NCBI RefSeq assembly: GCF_923081025.1
Contig: NZ_CAKLPZ010000002.1
Span: 372,001-436,000, forward strand
DNA: 64,000 nt
Direction: 5' to 3'
From: Neolewinella maritima
GTDB lineage: Bacteria > Bacteroidota > Bacteroidia > Chitinophagales > Saprospiraceae
In this document: one piece after another, positions 52,205 to 61,499 of the stretch
Layout of the letters: every line of letters starts with the position of its first letter
How positions within the stretch are numbered: the stretch's first letter is position 1
Program-made: the position numbers and the translations under genes
Notes under the pieces: generated by a model
Told to the model about the DNA's origin: nothing
What the model saw: only the letters and a program-made list of their open reading frames with translations
The model's database searches: none

Positions 52205-54739
52205 CTACTGCACCTGAAACAGTCCATTAGCAAACAAGAACTTCCCCTCCTCCCAGAAGGCCCGGAAGAGCGGGTTATCTACCAGGTAGACGACCTGTCC
52301 GCGGCCCACGGGCTCTACGCCGAAGTTGAGGGTCTCCTGAATCTTGGTGTAGGCTTCATTACCCACGAAACCCTGCACCTGCGTTCCCGCCCGGATGCGA
52401 CCTACGTTCCAGCCCTTTTCGAGGTAGGCGTAGGCATCGTCGGAGGTCTTGAGGGAGGCGTAGCGCGCGCCGATGCCGAAACTGAGCGGGTGGGTCGCGT
52501 CGAGCTCCACGTCCACGATGGCACCGGGAATGTAGCCGGCGATGAAGCGGCGCTCCTGCCCGGCGTAGGGCTGTAGCAGTTTTTCCTGTTTGGCCTCGTC
52601 GGAGAGCGTGTCCTTAGGTTCCTTTTTCTTCAGACCGAAGCCTTCTTTATCGGCCAGACTGCCATTGGCTGCGCCGATACTGATCAGCTTGCCGCCGGCG
52701 CGCACCCAGCCGGTCAGCGCCACCAGCTCCGTATCGGTGAAATTGTAGCGGCCTTCGGGCAGCACCAGCACGTCGTAGTCGCCGTCGAAGATATCGTCCA
52801 TATCCTCCCGGTGGAAGACGCTCACGGGGTAGTCCAGCGCCTGCTCGAAGTAGTACCAGACCTGGCCGAACTCGTTATTGTACACCCCGTCGCCGGATAC
52901 CGTAGCCACCTTAGGCGCTACGATGAGTTCGAAGTTGCTGCCGCCCAGGTCGCCGCCGATATTGGTGCTGAAGCCGCTCTGCAGTACGCTCAGACTGGCC
53001 TCGTGCTCGCGCGTAACGCGGCGCAGCTTGGTGGCGAAGTCGTCCGTGACCCGGTTGTCGCCCCGGTTCACGACCAGGGTGCCGGCGGGGTACTGCCGCT
53101 CGCCGAAGGTAAAGTCGGCCGTAGCCGTGCGCACCTGGATGCCGGCCCGCAGTAAGGCCGCCAGGTAGCGGGCGCTGTTCATGCCCTCCCAGGGTACGGC
53201 GAAGGCGTAGGCGGTGGCGATGTCCACTTCAGCCAGGGGGTCGCGGTAGGTGGCGGTTTCGTAGGGCTCGGTGTCCAGTTCGAGCTGCTCGGTGCTGGCG
53301 TAGGTCTCCAGGCCGTAGGCGGCCGGAATGCTCCAGGCCGTGATGTCGTAGGTCACCGAATCCTCCACCACCGCCGAGGGGTCGAAGAGCACCTGGGTGA
53401 GCACCGCGCGGGGCTGGTGGGCGGAGATGATCAGGTCACCGGCCGCTACATCCCCCTCCGTCTCTTCACCCAACGCATAGTCATACAACCTTAACCCCTT
53501 ACCCCCTTCCCCCCCTAACCCCTTACTATACCGAATACCGTTGCGGTCCAGCAGCTCGGTCAGGGCGCGCAGTTTGCCGGGGGCGTTGCTGCCCTTGACG
53601 ACGTAGGTCCGGTACGGCCCCTGGGGGTTTTCGCTTGCGTTGGCGAAGTAGTTGGCGAACTCCGAAGTGATGCGGTCGGCCTCGCGGGCGGCGATCTCTA
53701 CGGTGCTCAGGGAGGTGGCGCGGTGGTGGGCAACGCGGTCGTAGAGCGTCAGGGTATCGCCGGTGGGTAGCGCGATGGCCCGGCCGCCGCGGGAGCCGCC
53801 GCCCTGCTCGTAGGTCATACCGATGGCGCCGTTGAAGGTGGGGTAGGTATCGCCGTAGCTGGGGTAGAGCAGGTCGAAGCGCTCGCGGGTGAAGTACAGC
53901 CAGCCGTTGCGGTCGAAGTACTTGGCGTGGTTCTGTCCGATCTCGGTCTGGAAGTCGCCCTGCCAGTCGGTGATGTACTCGTGGTACGGCTTGGCAGCCG
54001 GGGCGAAGTAGTACGGACTGGTGTACCCCTGCTCGTGCACGTCGGCGTGGATGTGCGGCATCCACTGGTGGTACTTGATCAGGCGCTGGCGGCTTTCCAC
54101 CTGCGTCTGCCAGGCCCAGTCGCGGTTGAGGTCGAACATATAGTGGTTCACGCGCCCACCGGGCCAGGGCTCCTGGTGCTCGCGGGTATCGATATCGGCG
54201 TTCACGTGCCGGCTCTGCATCTGCCGGAACCAGTTGGTGTAGCGGTTGTAGCCGTCGGGATTCTCACTGGGGTCGATCAGCACGACCACGTTCTGCAGCC
54301 ACTCGCTGGTCTGGGCGTTGTTCGGATCGGCCAGGTCGTACAGTACGCCCATACTGGCCTCGGAGCCGGCCGCCTCATTGCCGTGCACGCTGTAACTGAG
54401 CCAGACGATGGCGATATCGTCGAGCGCGGGATCGGTGTTGCCATCGAGCAGCCCGGCCCTCCGCAGGTTGTTCTCCCGGATGGCCTCGATACGTGCCAGG
54501 TTCTCGGGCGTGGAGATGGTGGCCAGTACGAGCGGGCGGTCTTCGTTGGTCAGGCCGTACTGCTCCAGGCTCACCCGCGGGCTCTGCTCGGCCACCAACT
54601 GATAGTAGTCAACCAGGGTGTGGTGGGGCGTGAAGGTCTCGCCGAGCTCGTGCGGCAGGAAGGCAGAAGGGGACGTGACATCCTGGGCGCGGGCGCCGGT
54701 GCAAAGGACTAAGAAGAGGCAGAGAAACCGGTAATGCAT
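52205..54739 (-). CDS. M14-family zinc carboxypeptidase, secreted
   Basis: 844 residues from ATG 54739 with signal peptide (LCLFLVLCTGARAQ). The peptidase M14 domain (about 40-350) shows the zinc ligands HxxE in SVHGNEAAGSEASM and the third His in HADVHEQGY, plus DPSENPDGYNRY and FDLNRDWAW, typical of the group. The large C-terminal part (about 430-840) is a non-peptidase region with a GATase-like segment (YDVLVLPEGRYNF, SIGAANGSLADKEGF). An in-frame G-rich insert encodes SKGLGGEGGKGLRLY near residue 407-421. A longer start at 54925 is rejected, as it would precede the signal peptide with unrelated residues. Confidence 0.88.
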   Translation of the reverse strand: MHYRFLCLFLVLCTGARAQDVTSPSAFLPHELGETFTPHHTLVDYYQLVAEQSPRVSLEQYGLTNEDRPLVLATISTPENLARIEAIRENNLRRAGLLDGNTDPALDDIAIVWLSYSVHGNEAAGSEASMGVLYDLADPNNAQTSEWLQNVVVLIDPSENPDGYNRYTNWFRQMQSRHVNADIDTREHQEPWPGGRVNHYMFDLNRDWAWQTQVESRQRLIKYHQWMPHIHADVHEQGYTSPYYFAPAAKPYHEYITDWQGDFQTEIGQNHAKYFDRNGWLYFTRERFDLLYPSYGDTYPTFNGAIGMTYEQGGGSRGGRAIALPTGDTLTLYDRVAHHRATSLSTVEIAAREADRITSEFANYFANASENPQGPYRTYVVKGSNAPGKLRALTELLDRNGIRYSKGLGGEGGKGLRLYDYALGEETEGDVAAGDLIISAHQPRAVLTQVLFDPSAVVEDSVTYDITAWSIPAAYGLETYASTEQLELDTEPYETATYRDPLAEVDIATAYAFAVPWEGMNSARYLAALLRAGIQVRTATADFTFGERQYPAGTLVVNRGDNRVTDDFATKLRRVTREHEASLSVLQSGFSTNIGGDLGGSNFELIVAPKVATVSGDGVYNNEFGQVWYYFEQALDYPVSVFHREDMDDIFDGDYDVLVLPEGRYNFTDTELVALTGWVRAGGKLISIGAANGSLADKEGFGLKKKEPKDTLSDEAKQEKLLQPYAGQERRFIAGYIPGAIVDVELDATHPLSFGIGARYASLKTSDDAYAYLEKGWNVGRIRAGTQVQGFVGNEAYTKIQETLNFGVEPVGRGQVVYLVDNPLFRAFWEEGKFLFANGLFQVQ
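53495..53522 (-). repeat. G-quadruplex-like G-tract cluster in the M14 coding strand
   Basis: On the minus (coding) strand the order is G4-TTA-G7-AA-G5-TAA-G4, with loops of 3, 2 and 3 bases. It meets the usual four-tract definition and is transcribed into the mRNA. It encodes a Gly/Lys-rich insert. Confidence 0.75.
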
Positions 54740-54895
54740 GGGGGAACGAATTGACCGGTTAAGGTAGCTGAAAAGCGGGGCTTGGATTGATAAGCTGAGG
54801 TCGTCTGCTCGACGAGTAGATGTAAGGAGGGAGCAACGATAAGGCAGCGCACGCAGCACAAGGGTGTTGATATGGCTAAGGCTGCAGAAATTTAG

Positions 54896-55030
54896 CAGTG
54901 GGTGAATCCTCATGCGCTGCAGCACACGCGGGCGGCGCTGCTTACGGAAGCCGGGATTACGCCGCAGACGTTGGGACCTGCTTTGAGTTATCAGTCACGA
55001 GAGACGATCGTACAATTACATAAGACGTAG
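54896..55030 (+). pseudogene. Remnant of a tyrosine recombinase (integrase) C-terminus
   Basis: In the frame from 54902 to the stop at 55028, 43 codons read NPHALQHTRAALLTEAG then SRETIVQLHKT, resembling the HxLRHTxATxLLxxG...LGHxSxxTTxxY end of phage-type integrases, with the second catalytic Arg replaced by Gln and LGH degraded to LSY. A stop codon (54893) interrupts the frame just upstream. No other parts of an integrase are visible. The rest of the 400-base gap 54740-55139 holds nothing else I can support. Confidence 0.4.
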
Positions 55031-55139
55031 ATAGTAATTTAGAGATAATTGTATGTCGGTGTTTTTTAGGATACTATATATGCCGTGTACGGGTCACAGA
55101 ATACACTCTGCATGAAATATGTTTATTATTAATTGTATT

Positions 55140-55400
55140 TCATCTTAAAAGGCCTAGTAACGCAGATATTACGAATCCACCAAATCCTATTAAGATTAGT
55201 ATTGTACCTGCCTCCAGGTATTTTCTGTCCTTCTCACTCAAATAAGGACTTGCTAATTTTGACTTATTACGACTACGTTCGAATATCTCAGCGAAAAGCT
55301 TAGATCCAGCATATACGTACGCTAAGAGCCCTAAGGACGAAAATACTATACAACCGTACAGCAAAGCAGTAGATAAATCAGACATTCCCTCCATAGCCAT
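55140..55400 (-). CDS. Small two-helix membrane protein, A+T-rich gene
   Basis: 86 residues with membrane helices at about 10-30 and 62-82 and a basic middle loop (ERSRNKSKLASPYLSEKDRKY). A strong ribosome binding site GAGGAGG lies about 11 bases before the ATG, which is unusual in this window. The gene is distinctly A+T-rich compared with its surroundings and lies next to the integrase remnant, suggesting acquisition. Function unknown. Confidence 0.55.
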   Translation of the reverse strand: MAMEGMSDLSTALLYGCIVFSSLGLLAYVYAGSKLFAEIFERSRNKSKLASPYLSEKDRKYLEAGTILILIGFGGFVISALLGLLR

Positions 55401-55769
55401 CTAATTTTTCCTCCTCAAATTAATCAAACTAAGATTTGAGGTAAGGTAACTGTTTACACTACCGGCGCTTATTGTGCACTACTACCTCACCCTTCAGTTT
55501 CAAACTGATAACTGGGTAGTATTAAGCTAATTCTACTAAGTGCGAAACTAGTCGGCGAGGGGTAAGCATGGCGTAAATATACAGGGGATCAACAAAATGT
55601 ATACAGTTTACTTAGTGATCTGTATAAAGTCCACTTAGTAATTAGTATAAATTTGCCGATCAAGATGTGCCGGAGAGCACTAGATGCTGGAATTAGATAC
55701 TTCGGACCTCACGGTCAAAAGCCACTATGCCCTTCCGGCCCAATAGCTATTGGGAGAAACCACCACATC
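55401..55769. other. Non-coding A+T-rich gap with a perfect palindrome
   Basis: A 369-base gap without a supportable gene. It contains CCCAATAGCTATTGGG (55739-55754), a perfect 16-bp palindrome just after the stop of the minus-strand outer-membrane protein gene, possibly a transcript end. It also holds two related stretches with ACTTAGT and AGTATAAA/TGTATAAA words (55607-55655) and a TAAATTTG promoter-like word (55648) that leads to no convincing plus-strand gene. Confidence 0.5.
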
Positions 55770-58280
55770 TCAAAACTCCCGCCCCCCAAACTCACTATCC
55801 AGAAGCTTCTCCTCCCGCCGCCCACGCGTGAAGCGGTAGCTGACGGCCAGGCGGAGGATATCCGCCTCGTAGACGTAGTTGGTGGTGGTGAAGAAGTCGG
55901 CCGACTGGGTGGTGATCGAGCGTTCGTTGGCGTCCCAGAGGCCGAGACCGATGTTTTGCCACTGGAAGAGAACGGTGACGCGCCGCTTGGGGAACTCCTT
56001 CTTGACTGACAGGTAGGGGGAGTAAAAGCGACTGTCCCGCCCCTGGGCCGTGACCCGGGCCGAGAGGTAGTCGATGCCGAGCTGCCCGCTGAAGGTCCGG
56101 GTGAAGGCCACGTCGGTGTTGGCACTGATGGAGTAAACTGTCGTGGCCGTATTCACCGCCGCGTCGAAGAGCCGGCCCCGAATGCGGTAGTTGTACACGT
56201 TGCCGCTTAGGTACAGCTGCCAGCTCGGGGTGGGGTAGAGGGTCGTACCCGCCTCCAGTCCGAAGGCGCGGGCATCACCGGCGTTGGTGTATATGCGGTT
56301 GAGAATGGTGTCGTTGTAGATCGTATTGACGCGGTTGATCACATCGTTCACCTGCCGGTAGTAGACGTTGGCGAAGGCGGAGTGGTCGCCCCAGTTGCCG
56401 GTCAGCCCCAGCTCGACCAGGTCGCTCAACTCGGGGAGCAGCTCGGCGTCACCCTGCTCCAGGGTCTCGTTGTGCTCCCGCTCGGGGAAGGGCGTCATCT
56501 TGAAGGTGGTGGTGCGCTCGATGCGCTGGCTGTAGCCCGCCTTCAGGGCCAGGCCTTCGCGCAGTTGGTACTTGAGGTTGAGGGAGGGGAACAGGTTCAG
56601 CCGGTCCAGCCGGTAGGTAGTGTCCGGCCGGTTAAGGGTCACGCGGCGGTCGAAGTACTCCAGGCGCAGACCGCCGCCGTACTGTAGCTTACCCTTCGTG
56701 CCGCTCACCTGGGAGTACAGCGCGTGAATGTCCCGCCGCAGCAGGATACCGTTCGTAAATTCCGGATTCACCACCAACTGACCCGTCGTAAAGTCCTTGT
56801 CCAAATACTCGAAGTCTCCCGGATGCTTCAGGTAGCGGTACTGGTAGCCGCTTTCCCACTTGACGGTGCCGAGGGTGCGGACGTAGTCAGCCCGTAGCCG
56901 TAGGCCATCGAGGGGGTTGTCGTTGTCGTTGCGCTGCAGTTGGAGGGTATCGCGCAGACTGGGCCAGGAGAGGATGCGATTATCGGTCGGCCCACCGAGC
57001 ACGGTGCGCTCGTAGAGGCCGCTGAGGGTCAGGCTGCTCTCATCGGCGAAGTCCAGGGTGTAGTCTAATGAACCGATGAAAAAATCGCCGCGCCGCACGC
57101 GCAGGTTCTCATTGTAGAAGGTAGCGTTGCTGAGTACGTCCCCGCCGTCGGTGAGTACGTCGCCGGTGGCCAGGAAGCGGCCGTAGTAGGCTCCCGGCCC
57201 CAGGAAGTCTGCCGGAGCGATCCGCGTCCGCCGCTGGTTGGTGTACAGGATATCGGCCGTACGAAACTGCGTACGCTTACCGGCAAACAGGCCCGCGCTG
57301 AGCCGTTGGTCAGGCGTAATCTCGTGGGTCACGTTCAGACGGGCCGAGTAGTTTTCGCGCTCGAAGCTGCGTTCACCGTCGGAGGGGAACTCGGTCAGCA
57401 CGCCATCCCGGTAGGTGTTCACGTAGCCCTCGCGGCGGCCGGCCTGGTCGTCGCGGCGGTAGTCCAGCCCCAGGGTGTAGGTCCAGTCGCTGTCGCGGTA
57501 GCCCACCGTCACGTCGGCGCCATCGCGCCGGGGCATGCTGGCGTTGTCGTAGTCCCGCACGCTGGGCAGGCCGATGCTACTATTGGCTAGCAGCGTCCAC
57601 CCGTTCAGGCTGCCCCGCCGGGTACGAATGTTGAGGATACCGCCCTTACCGTCGGGGTCGTACTTCGCCGAGGGGGAGGTGATGAATTCCACCGATTCGA
57701 TCGCGTTGGCGGGCAGCTGGGCCAGGAGCGTCAGCGGATCGCCCTGGGTGGGTTTGCCGTCGATCACGAGCTGAAAGCCGCTGGTGCCGCGCACGGAGAT
57801 GTTGCCATCTACCCCTACCGCTACGGCCGGCAGGTTGCGCAGTAGGTCGGTAGCCGTCCCTCCTCGCGCATTCTCGAACTGTTGGGCGTCGAAGACTTGC
57901 TTATCCACCCGGTGCAGGTCCGTCAGCTTGCGGCCCGTCACGTTCACCTCGGCGAGTACCCGGGCGGCGGTGCGCAGGTGCAAGGTGCGGGGCGGAGGGC
58001 GACGCTCCACGGTAAACGCCCCCAGATACTCCGTCGCGTAGCCCACGAAACTGGCGCTGAGCAGGATCTGCTGACCCACCACCAGCCCCGGCAGTTCCCA
58101 GCGTCCCTCCGCACCGGCGACCCCGCCCGTGAGCAGGGTAGAATCGGTGGCATCCAGCGCGCGCAGGGTGGCGTACTCTACCCCGGTGCCCGCCTCGTCG
58201 ACCACCGTACCGGTGAGGGTGACCGTGGTCTGTGCCCCACAGTAGAGGGACAGAAGCAGTAACAGGGGGATTAGGCGCAT
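55770..58280 (-). CDS. Outer-membrane beta-barrel protein with carboxypeptidase-like and plug domains
   Basis: 836 residues. Signal peptide (LIPLLLLLSLYCGAQ), then a carboxypeptidase D-like regulatory domain (about 20-100: TLTGTVVDEAGTGVEYATLR), a TonB-plug domain (about 115-215: ATDLLRNLPAVAVGVDGNISVRG, then VIDGKPTQG, SVEFITSPSAKYDPDG-like end) and a long beta-barrel to the C-terminus. This is the 'outer membrane beta-barrel family' (OMP_b-brl_3) of Bacteroidota. No SusD partner is next to it. It could import a ligand or have a signalling or structural role. Confidence 0.88.
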   Translation of the reverse strand: MRLIPLLLLLSLYCGAQTTVTLTGTVVDEAGTGVEYATLRALDATDSTLLTGGVAGAEGRWELPGLVVGQQILLSASFVGYATEYLGAFTVERRPPPRTLHLRTAARVLAEVNVTGRKLTDLHRVDKQVFDAQQFENARGGTATDLLRNLPAVAVGVDGNISVRGTSGFQLVIDGKPTQGDPLTLLAQLPANAIESVEFITSPSAKYDPDGKGGILNIRTRRGSLNGWTLLANSSIGLPSVRDYDNASMPRRDGADVTVGYRDSDWTYTLGLDYRRDDQAGRREGYVNTYRDGVLTEFPSDGERSFERENYSARLNVTHEITPDQRLSAGLFAGKRTQFRTADILYTNQRRTRIAPADFLGPGAYYGRFLATGDVLTDGGDVLSNATFYNENLRVRRGDFFIGSLDYTLDFADESSLTLSGLYERTVLGGPTDNRILSWPSLRDTLQLQRNDNDNPLDGLRLRADYVRTLGTVKWESGYQYRYLKHPGDFEYLDKDFTTGQLVVNPEFTNGILLRRDIHALYSQVSGTKGKLQYGGGLRLEYFDRRVTLNRPDTTYRLDRLNLFPSLNLKYQLREGLALKAGYSQRIERTTTFKMTPFPEREHNETLEQGDAELLPELSDLVELGLTGNWGDHSAFANVYYRQVNDVINRVNTIYNDTILNRIYTNAGDARAFGLEAGTTLYPTPSWQLYLSGNVYNYRIRGRLFDAAVNTATTVYSISANTDVAFTRTFSGQLGIDYLSARVTAQGRDSRFYSPYLSVKKEFPKRRVTVLFQWQNIGLGLWDANERSITTQSADFFTTTNYVYEADILRLAVSYRFTRGRREEKLLDSEFGGREF

Positions 58281-58339
58281 AAGAGATTAAAGGTACCGCA
58301 ATTCCGCAGTGTGCGGAGCCATAGCAGGAGGGGAATAGG

Positions 58340-59233
58340 TCACTTTTTCAACCGGTAGTCCAGTCCGATCCGCAGGGAGGAATAGCCGAAGTCCTTCAGG
58401 CCCTGCTGGAGACGTAACACGTAGTTTATCCGGCGGGGCTGGGTGGTGCGCAGATCGAGCCGGCAGACGAGGGGCCGGTCTCCTTCGCCCAGGTAACCCC
58501 AGTAGCCGCCCAGGCTGCCCGTCAGGGTAAGGGGCGCGAGGATCAGGTCCGCGCCGAGGCCGTAGAGGAGGGCGTCATTCTGGAAGTGGTTGCTGGTGAA
58601 GGTCTGCCAGACGTAGAAGCCCGCCATCAGGTGCGGCCGCAGGGCCACGGTTTCTGACACCGGGATCTCCTTACCCACCGACACATCGAAGAAGTAGCCC
58701 GGCGTATCGGTGAAGCGGGCGGCGGAGAGCTTGTTGCCCGATGCCGTGCGCAGGTTGATGGTGAGCAGTACATCGGGCCATCGCGGGTGGTCGCGCAGCA
58801 GTTGCACGTAGGTGCTCAGGTAGACGTCGCCGCTGGCCGTGCCCCGGCCGTCGAAGTCGCGGGCGGCGCGCAGGTCGCGGGTAGCTACGTCCATACGGTA
58901 ATACTCCAGGGGCACGTACTGTAGGCGAAAGGCTACCCGGTCCGAGAAGAGGGGCAGACTGAGGTCCAGCAGGAGATTCTGGGTACCGTCGCCGTCGCTA
59001 AAGTGTGCCTCACCGGCTAGTCGCAGGCGGGGCCGGGTGTCGAGGCGTCCGTTCTGGATGTCCGGTACGGGCAGGGCGTTGGGCCCCAGGTAGGCGGGGG
59101 CCAGGGTGAGGTAGTCCGTCCAGGGTGTGTGGCCGTCCCACTGGTGGATGGTGTTCCACCAGCCGAAGTCCTGGGCGGGCAGGGGCAGCAGAAGTCCGCA
59201 GACCAGCGCGCTGATCAGCCATCCTTTTGCCAT
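58340..59233 (-). CDS. Probable outer-membrane beta-barrel protein, unknown function
   Basis: 297 residues from ATG 59233 (a start 19 codons earlier lacks a signal peptide in place). Signal peptide LISALVCGLLLPLPAQ. The remainder alternates short amphipathic strands (RPRLRLAGEAHF, LLLDLSLPLFSDRVAFRLQY, PGYFFDVSVGKEIPV, LRPHLMAGFYVWQTF) and ends with aromatic/basic strands (SSLRIGLDYRLKK), as in small porin-like barrels. It lies 60 bases after the start of the larger barrel gene and may share its transcript. No family assigned. Confidence 0.6.
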   Translation of the reverse strand: MAKGWLISALVCGLLLPLPAQDFGWWNTIHQWDGHTPWTDYLTLAPAYLGPNALPVPDIQNGRLDTRPRLRLAGEAHFSDGDGTQNLLLDLSLPLFSDRVAFRLQYVPLEYYRMDVATRDLRAARDFDGRGTASGDVYLSTYVQLLRDHPRWPDVLLTINLRTASGNKLSAARFTDTPGYFFDVSVGKEIPVSETVALRPHLMAGFYVWQTFTSNHFQNDALLYGLGADLILAPLTLTGSLGGYWGYLGEGDRPLVCRLDLRTTQPRRINYVLRLQQGLKDFGYSSLRIGLDYRLKK

Positions 59234-59299
59234 ACTTATTCTGCCGTTCACCGAGCACTTGACCCCCGGGGGGTGTTTGATGAGTCCCAAAGTTACTGT

Positions 59300-59899
59300 A
59301 TGCCCCTGTCCTCCGCTCCGTCCACTTCCGCTAGTCTGACCTACCTGCGGGTAGACGAATCGGACGGCACCACCCGCTGGTCGCTACCCACGCCCAAGCA
59401 CCGCTACCTGCTCGTAGGCGGCACCCTGTGGTTGATCGCCTGGTACTTCGGCCTGCGCGGGGCGAGCAGTGCGCTGGGCAACATCGGCTTCGGTAAGGAC
59501 GGCTACGCGGTGCTGGACGGCTTCTTGCTCTTCTGGCTCCTGCTCTGGCTGGCGGGCGGGGTGTTCGTACTGGGCGTACTGCTGTGGGGCTACTTCGGGC
59601 GGGAGGTGGTCACGCAGTCACCGACCACGCTTACGCTGCAGCGCACCGTGTTCGGTCTGGGACCTAAGCAAGCCTATTCGCGGCAGGAGGTAAAGAACCT
59701 CCGCTTCCGTCCGGTGAAGACGGACGTATTCAGTGCCAACAGCAAGTGGTCGGTCTGGGGCATGGGACCGGGCAAGGTGCAGTTCAGCTACGGGGGTAAG
59801 TCGCGCTCCTTCGGCCTGGGTTTGCCGGACGAGGCGGCGCTGGAGGTGGTGGAGGCGCTGTCGGAGGGCTCTTCCTCCGGAGACGTACTCGAGCCGTAG
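59300..59899 (+). CDS. Two-helix membrane protein, unknown function
   Basis: 199 residues from ATG 59300. A polar N-terminus (about 1-35) precedes two membrane helices (about 37-53 and 73-96), then a soluble beta-rich C-terminal half (VVTQSPTTLTLQRTVFGLG, EVKNLRFRPVK, KVQFSYGGKSRSFGLGLP), which looks like a PH-like domain following a two-helix anchor. Function unknown. It runs divergently from the outer-membrane protein gene, with 66 bases between the starts. Confidence 0.6.
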   Translation: MPLSSAPSTSASLTYLRVDESDGTTRWSLPTPKHRYLLVGGTLWLIAWYFGLRGASSALGNIGFGKDGYAVLDGFLLFWLLLWLAGGVFVLGVLLWGYFGREVVTQSPTTLTLQRTVFGLGPKQAYSRQEVKNLRFRPVKTDVFSANSKWSVWGMGPGKVQFSYGGKSRSFGLGLPDEAALEVVEALSEGSSSGDVLEP

Positions 59900-60025
59900 C
59901 TTCCCCGGAGGGCCTTTCGGTAAACGACGTCAACCACCATTGTACCCCACCCGCCAAAACTTCCCGGGTCAGTTCGTGACTAGTTAGTAAATTGAGCGTT
60001 AGCTAAGTCGATCACTTCCTTACCC

Positions 60026-61465
60026 ATGCGTACCCTGCTCCTGCTTGCCCTCATTCTTCTTTGCACCGGCGTGCGCGCCCAGGTGCTGACGGTGAGTGAC
60101 GAGCTGACCATGCGCAACGATACCGAGTACAGCCTGATCGGGAAGCTCGGCGGACAGGTGCTGCTGCTGCAGGACCGCGAGAACAAGCACCTGCTGACCG
60201 CCTACGGCCGCACCATGAACCAGAGCTGGGAAAAGGACCTGGAGCTACGGGGCCGCAACGTGCGCGTACTCGATGCCGTAGCCGATCAGGACGGCACGGG
60301 CTTCCACCTGCTGTACCTCTACCGTGAGCGGGGCCGCAACCACCTGCAGCTCGACCGCTACAACCCGGCCGGCAACCTGCAGGATAGCGTGACGCTGGTC
60401 GACTTCGGCATGTTCGCCACCGCCCCCGAAGACGAGGTGTACCGCTCCGATGATGAGAGCAAGCTACTACTGCTGATGGTCGAGCAGCAGAGCAAGGCGC
60501 GCTACCTGGGCATAGACCTCGACAGCATGCAGCTGCTGTACGATAATGAGCTGGCACCCGAAAAATTCTTCTTCGGCGAAGACTTCCTGCAGGCCGAGAT
60601 CAGCAACTACGGCGACATGTACTTCGTGGTGGACCGCGATAACTTTAAGAGTAAGCGCAAGGAGCATCGCTACGAGGTGTATACCCACGTCGCGGACGGG
60701 GCCAAGACCGACATGATCGACGTCAGGCTAGGCGACAGTCTGACCTACGATGTGTTCTTCCGCTACGATAACCTGAACAAGCACCTGACCGCGGGTGGGC
60801 TGTACTCCACCAAGGATTTCTCGCGGGCCGACGGCTACTTCTTCGTCGCTATCGACCCCCGGGCCACTACGCAGCGGCCCCACTTCCAGCGCTTTCCCAC
60901 CAGCCTGGTTAAGAACGTAGAGGGTAAGAAGTATAACAAACGCAACCCGGGTATCACCGACCTGACCGTGCGCGAGGCCATGTTGCGGCGCGACGGCGGT
61001 ATGGTCATGATCACCGAGCGCGACCGCCAGCTGCAGCGCCGGGGCGGGGCTATCCAGAACCAGCTGCTCAACACCTACAGCGGCCGGGCCCTGATCGACT
61101 ACCACTTCGACGAGATCGTGGCCATTGCCGTAAATCCCGACGGCAGCCCCCACTGGAGCAACATCATGCACAAGAAGCAGTACAGCCAGGACGACGGCGG
61201 CGTATACTCCGGCTTCTTCGTGATGGAATCCCCCAGCCGGCTGCGCTTTCTGTTCAACGACGAGATCCGCTTCGAGAATACGGTGAGCGAGTATGTCCTC
61301 AATGGCCGCGGGGAGTTCGACCGCAATAGCCTGTTCAGTACCCGCGACCTGGAGCTGCGACTGCGCTTCCGCGACGGTATCCAGGTAGCCAGCAACGAGC
61401 TGGTACTACCCAGCGAGCACCGCAACCGCCTGCGGCTGGTGAAGATGACCTACGAGGCCCGCTAG
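60026..61465 (+). CDS. Large secreted protein, unknown function
   Basis: 479 residues with signal peptide (LLLLALILLCTGVRAQ). The mature part looks like a beta-propeller-type or WD-like repeat protein: blocks such as KHLLTAYGRTMNQSWEKDLE, GTGFHLLYLYRERGRNHLQL, DMYFVVDRDNFKSKRKEH and ALIDYHFDEIVAIAVNPDG recur at about 40-60 residue intervals. No catalytic motif is visible. The signal-peptide coding word is identical over 24 bases to that of the gene at 44092, an unrelated protein. Confidence 0.65.
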   Translation: MRTLLLLALILLCTGVRAQVLTVSDELTMRNDTEYSLIGKLGGQVLLLQDRENKHLLTAYGRTMNQSWEKDLELRGRNVRVLDAVADQDGTGFHLLYLYRERGRNHLQLDRYNPAGNLQDSVTLVDFGMFATAPEDEVYRSDDESKLLLLMVEQQSKARYLGIDLDSMQLLYDNELAPEKFFFGEDFLQAEISNYGDMYFVVDRDNFKSKRKEHRYEVYTHVADGAKTDMIDVRLGDSLTYDVFFRYDNLNKHLTAGGLYSTKDFSRADGYFFVAIDPRATTQRPHFQRFPTSLVKNVEGKKYNKRNPGITDLTVREAMLRRDGGMVMITERDRQLQRRGGAIQNQLLNTYSGRALIDYHFDEIVAIAVNPDGSPHWSNIMHKKQYSQDDGGVYSGFFVMESPSRLRFLFNDEIRFENTVSEYVLNGRGEFDRNSLFSTRDLELRLRFRDGIQVASNELVLPSEHRNRLRLVKMTYEAR

Positions 61466-61499
61466 CGGAACCTTCGCCCCGGCCCCAGGTTACAGGGGT

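Noticed and set aside
55648-56009. Plus-strand gene after the TAAATTTG word
   Set aside because: The frame runs into the antisense of the outer-membrane protein C-terminus and shows no protein-like features.
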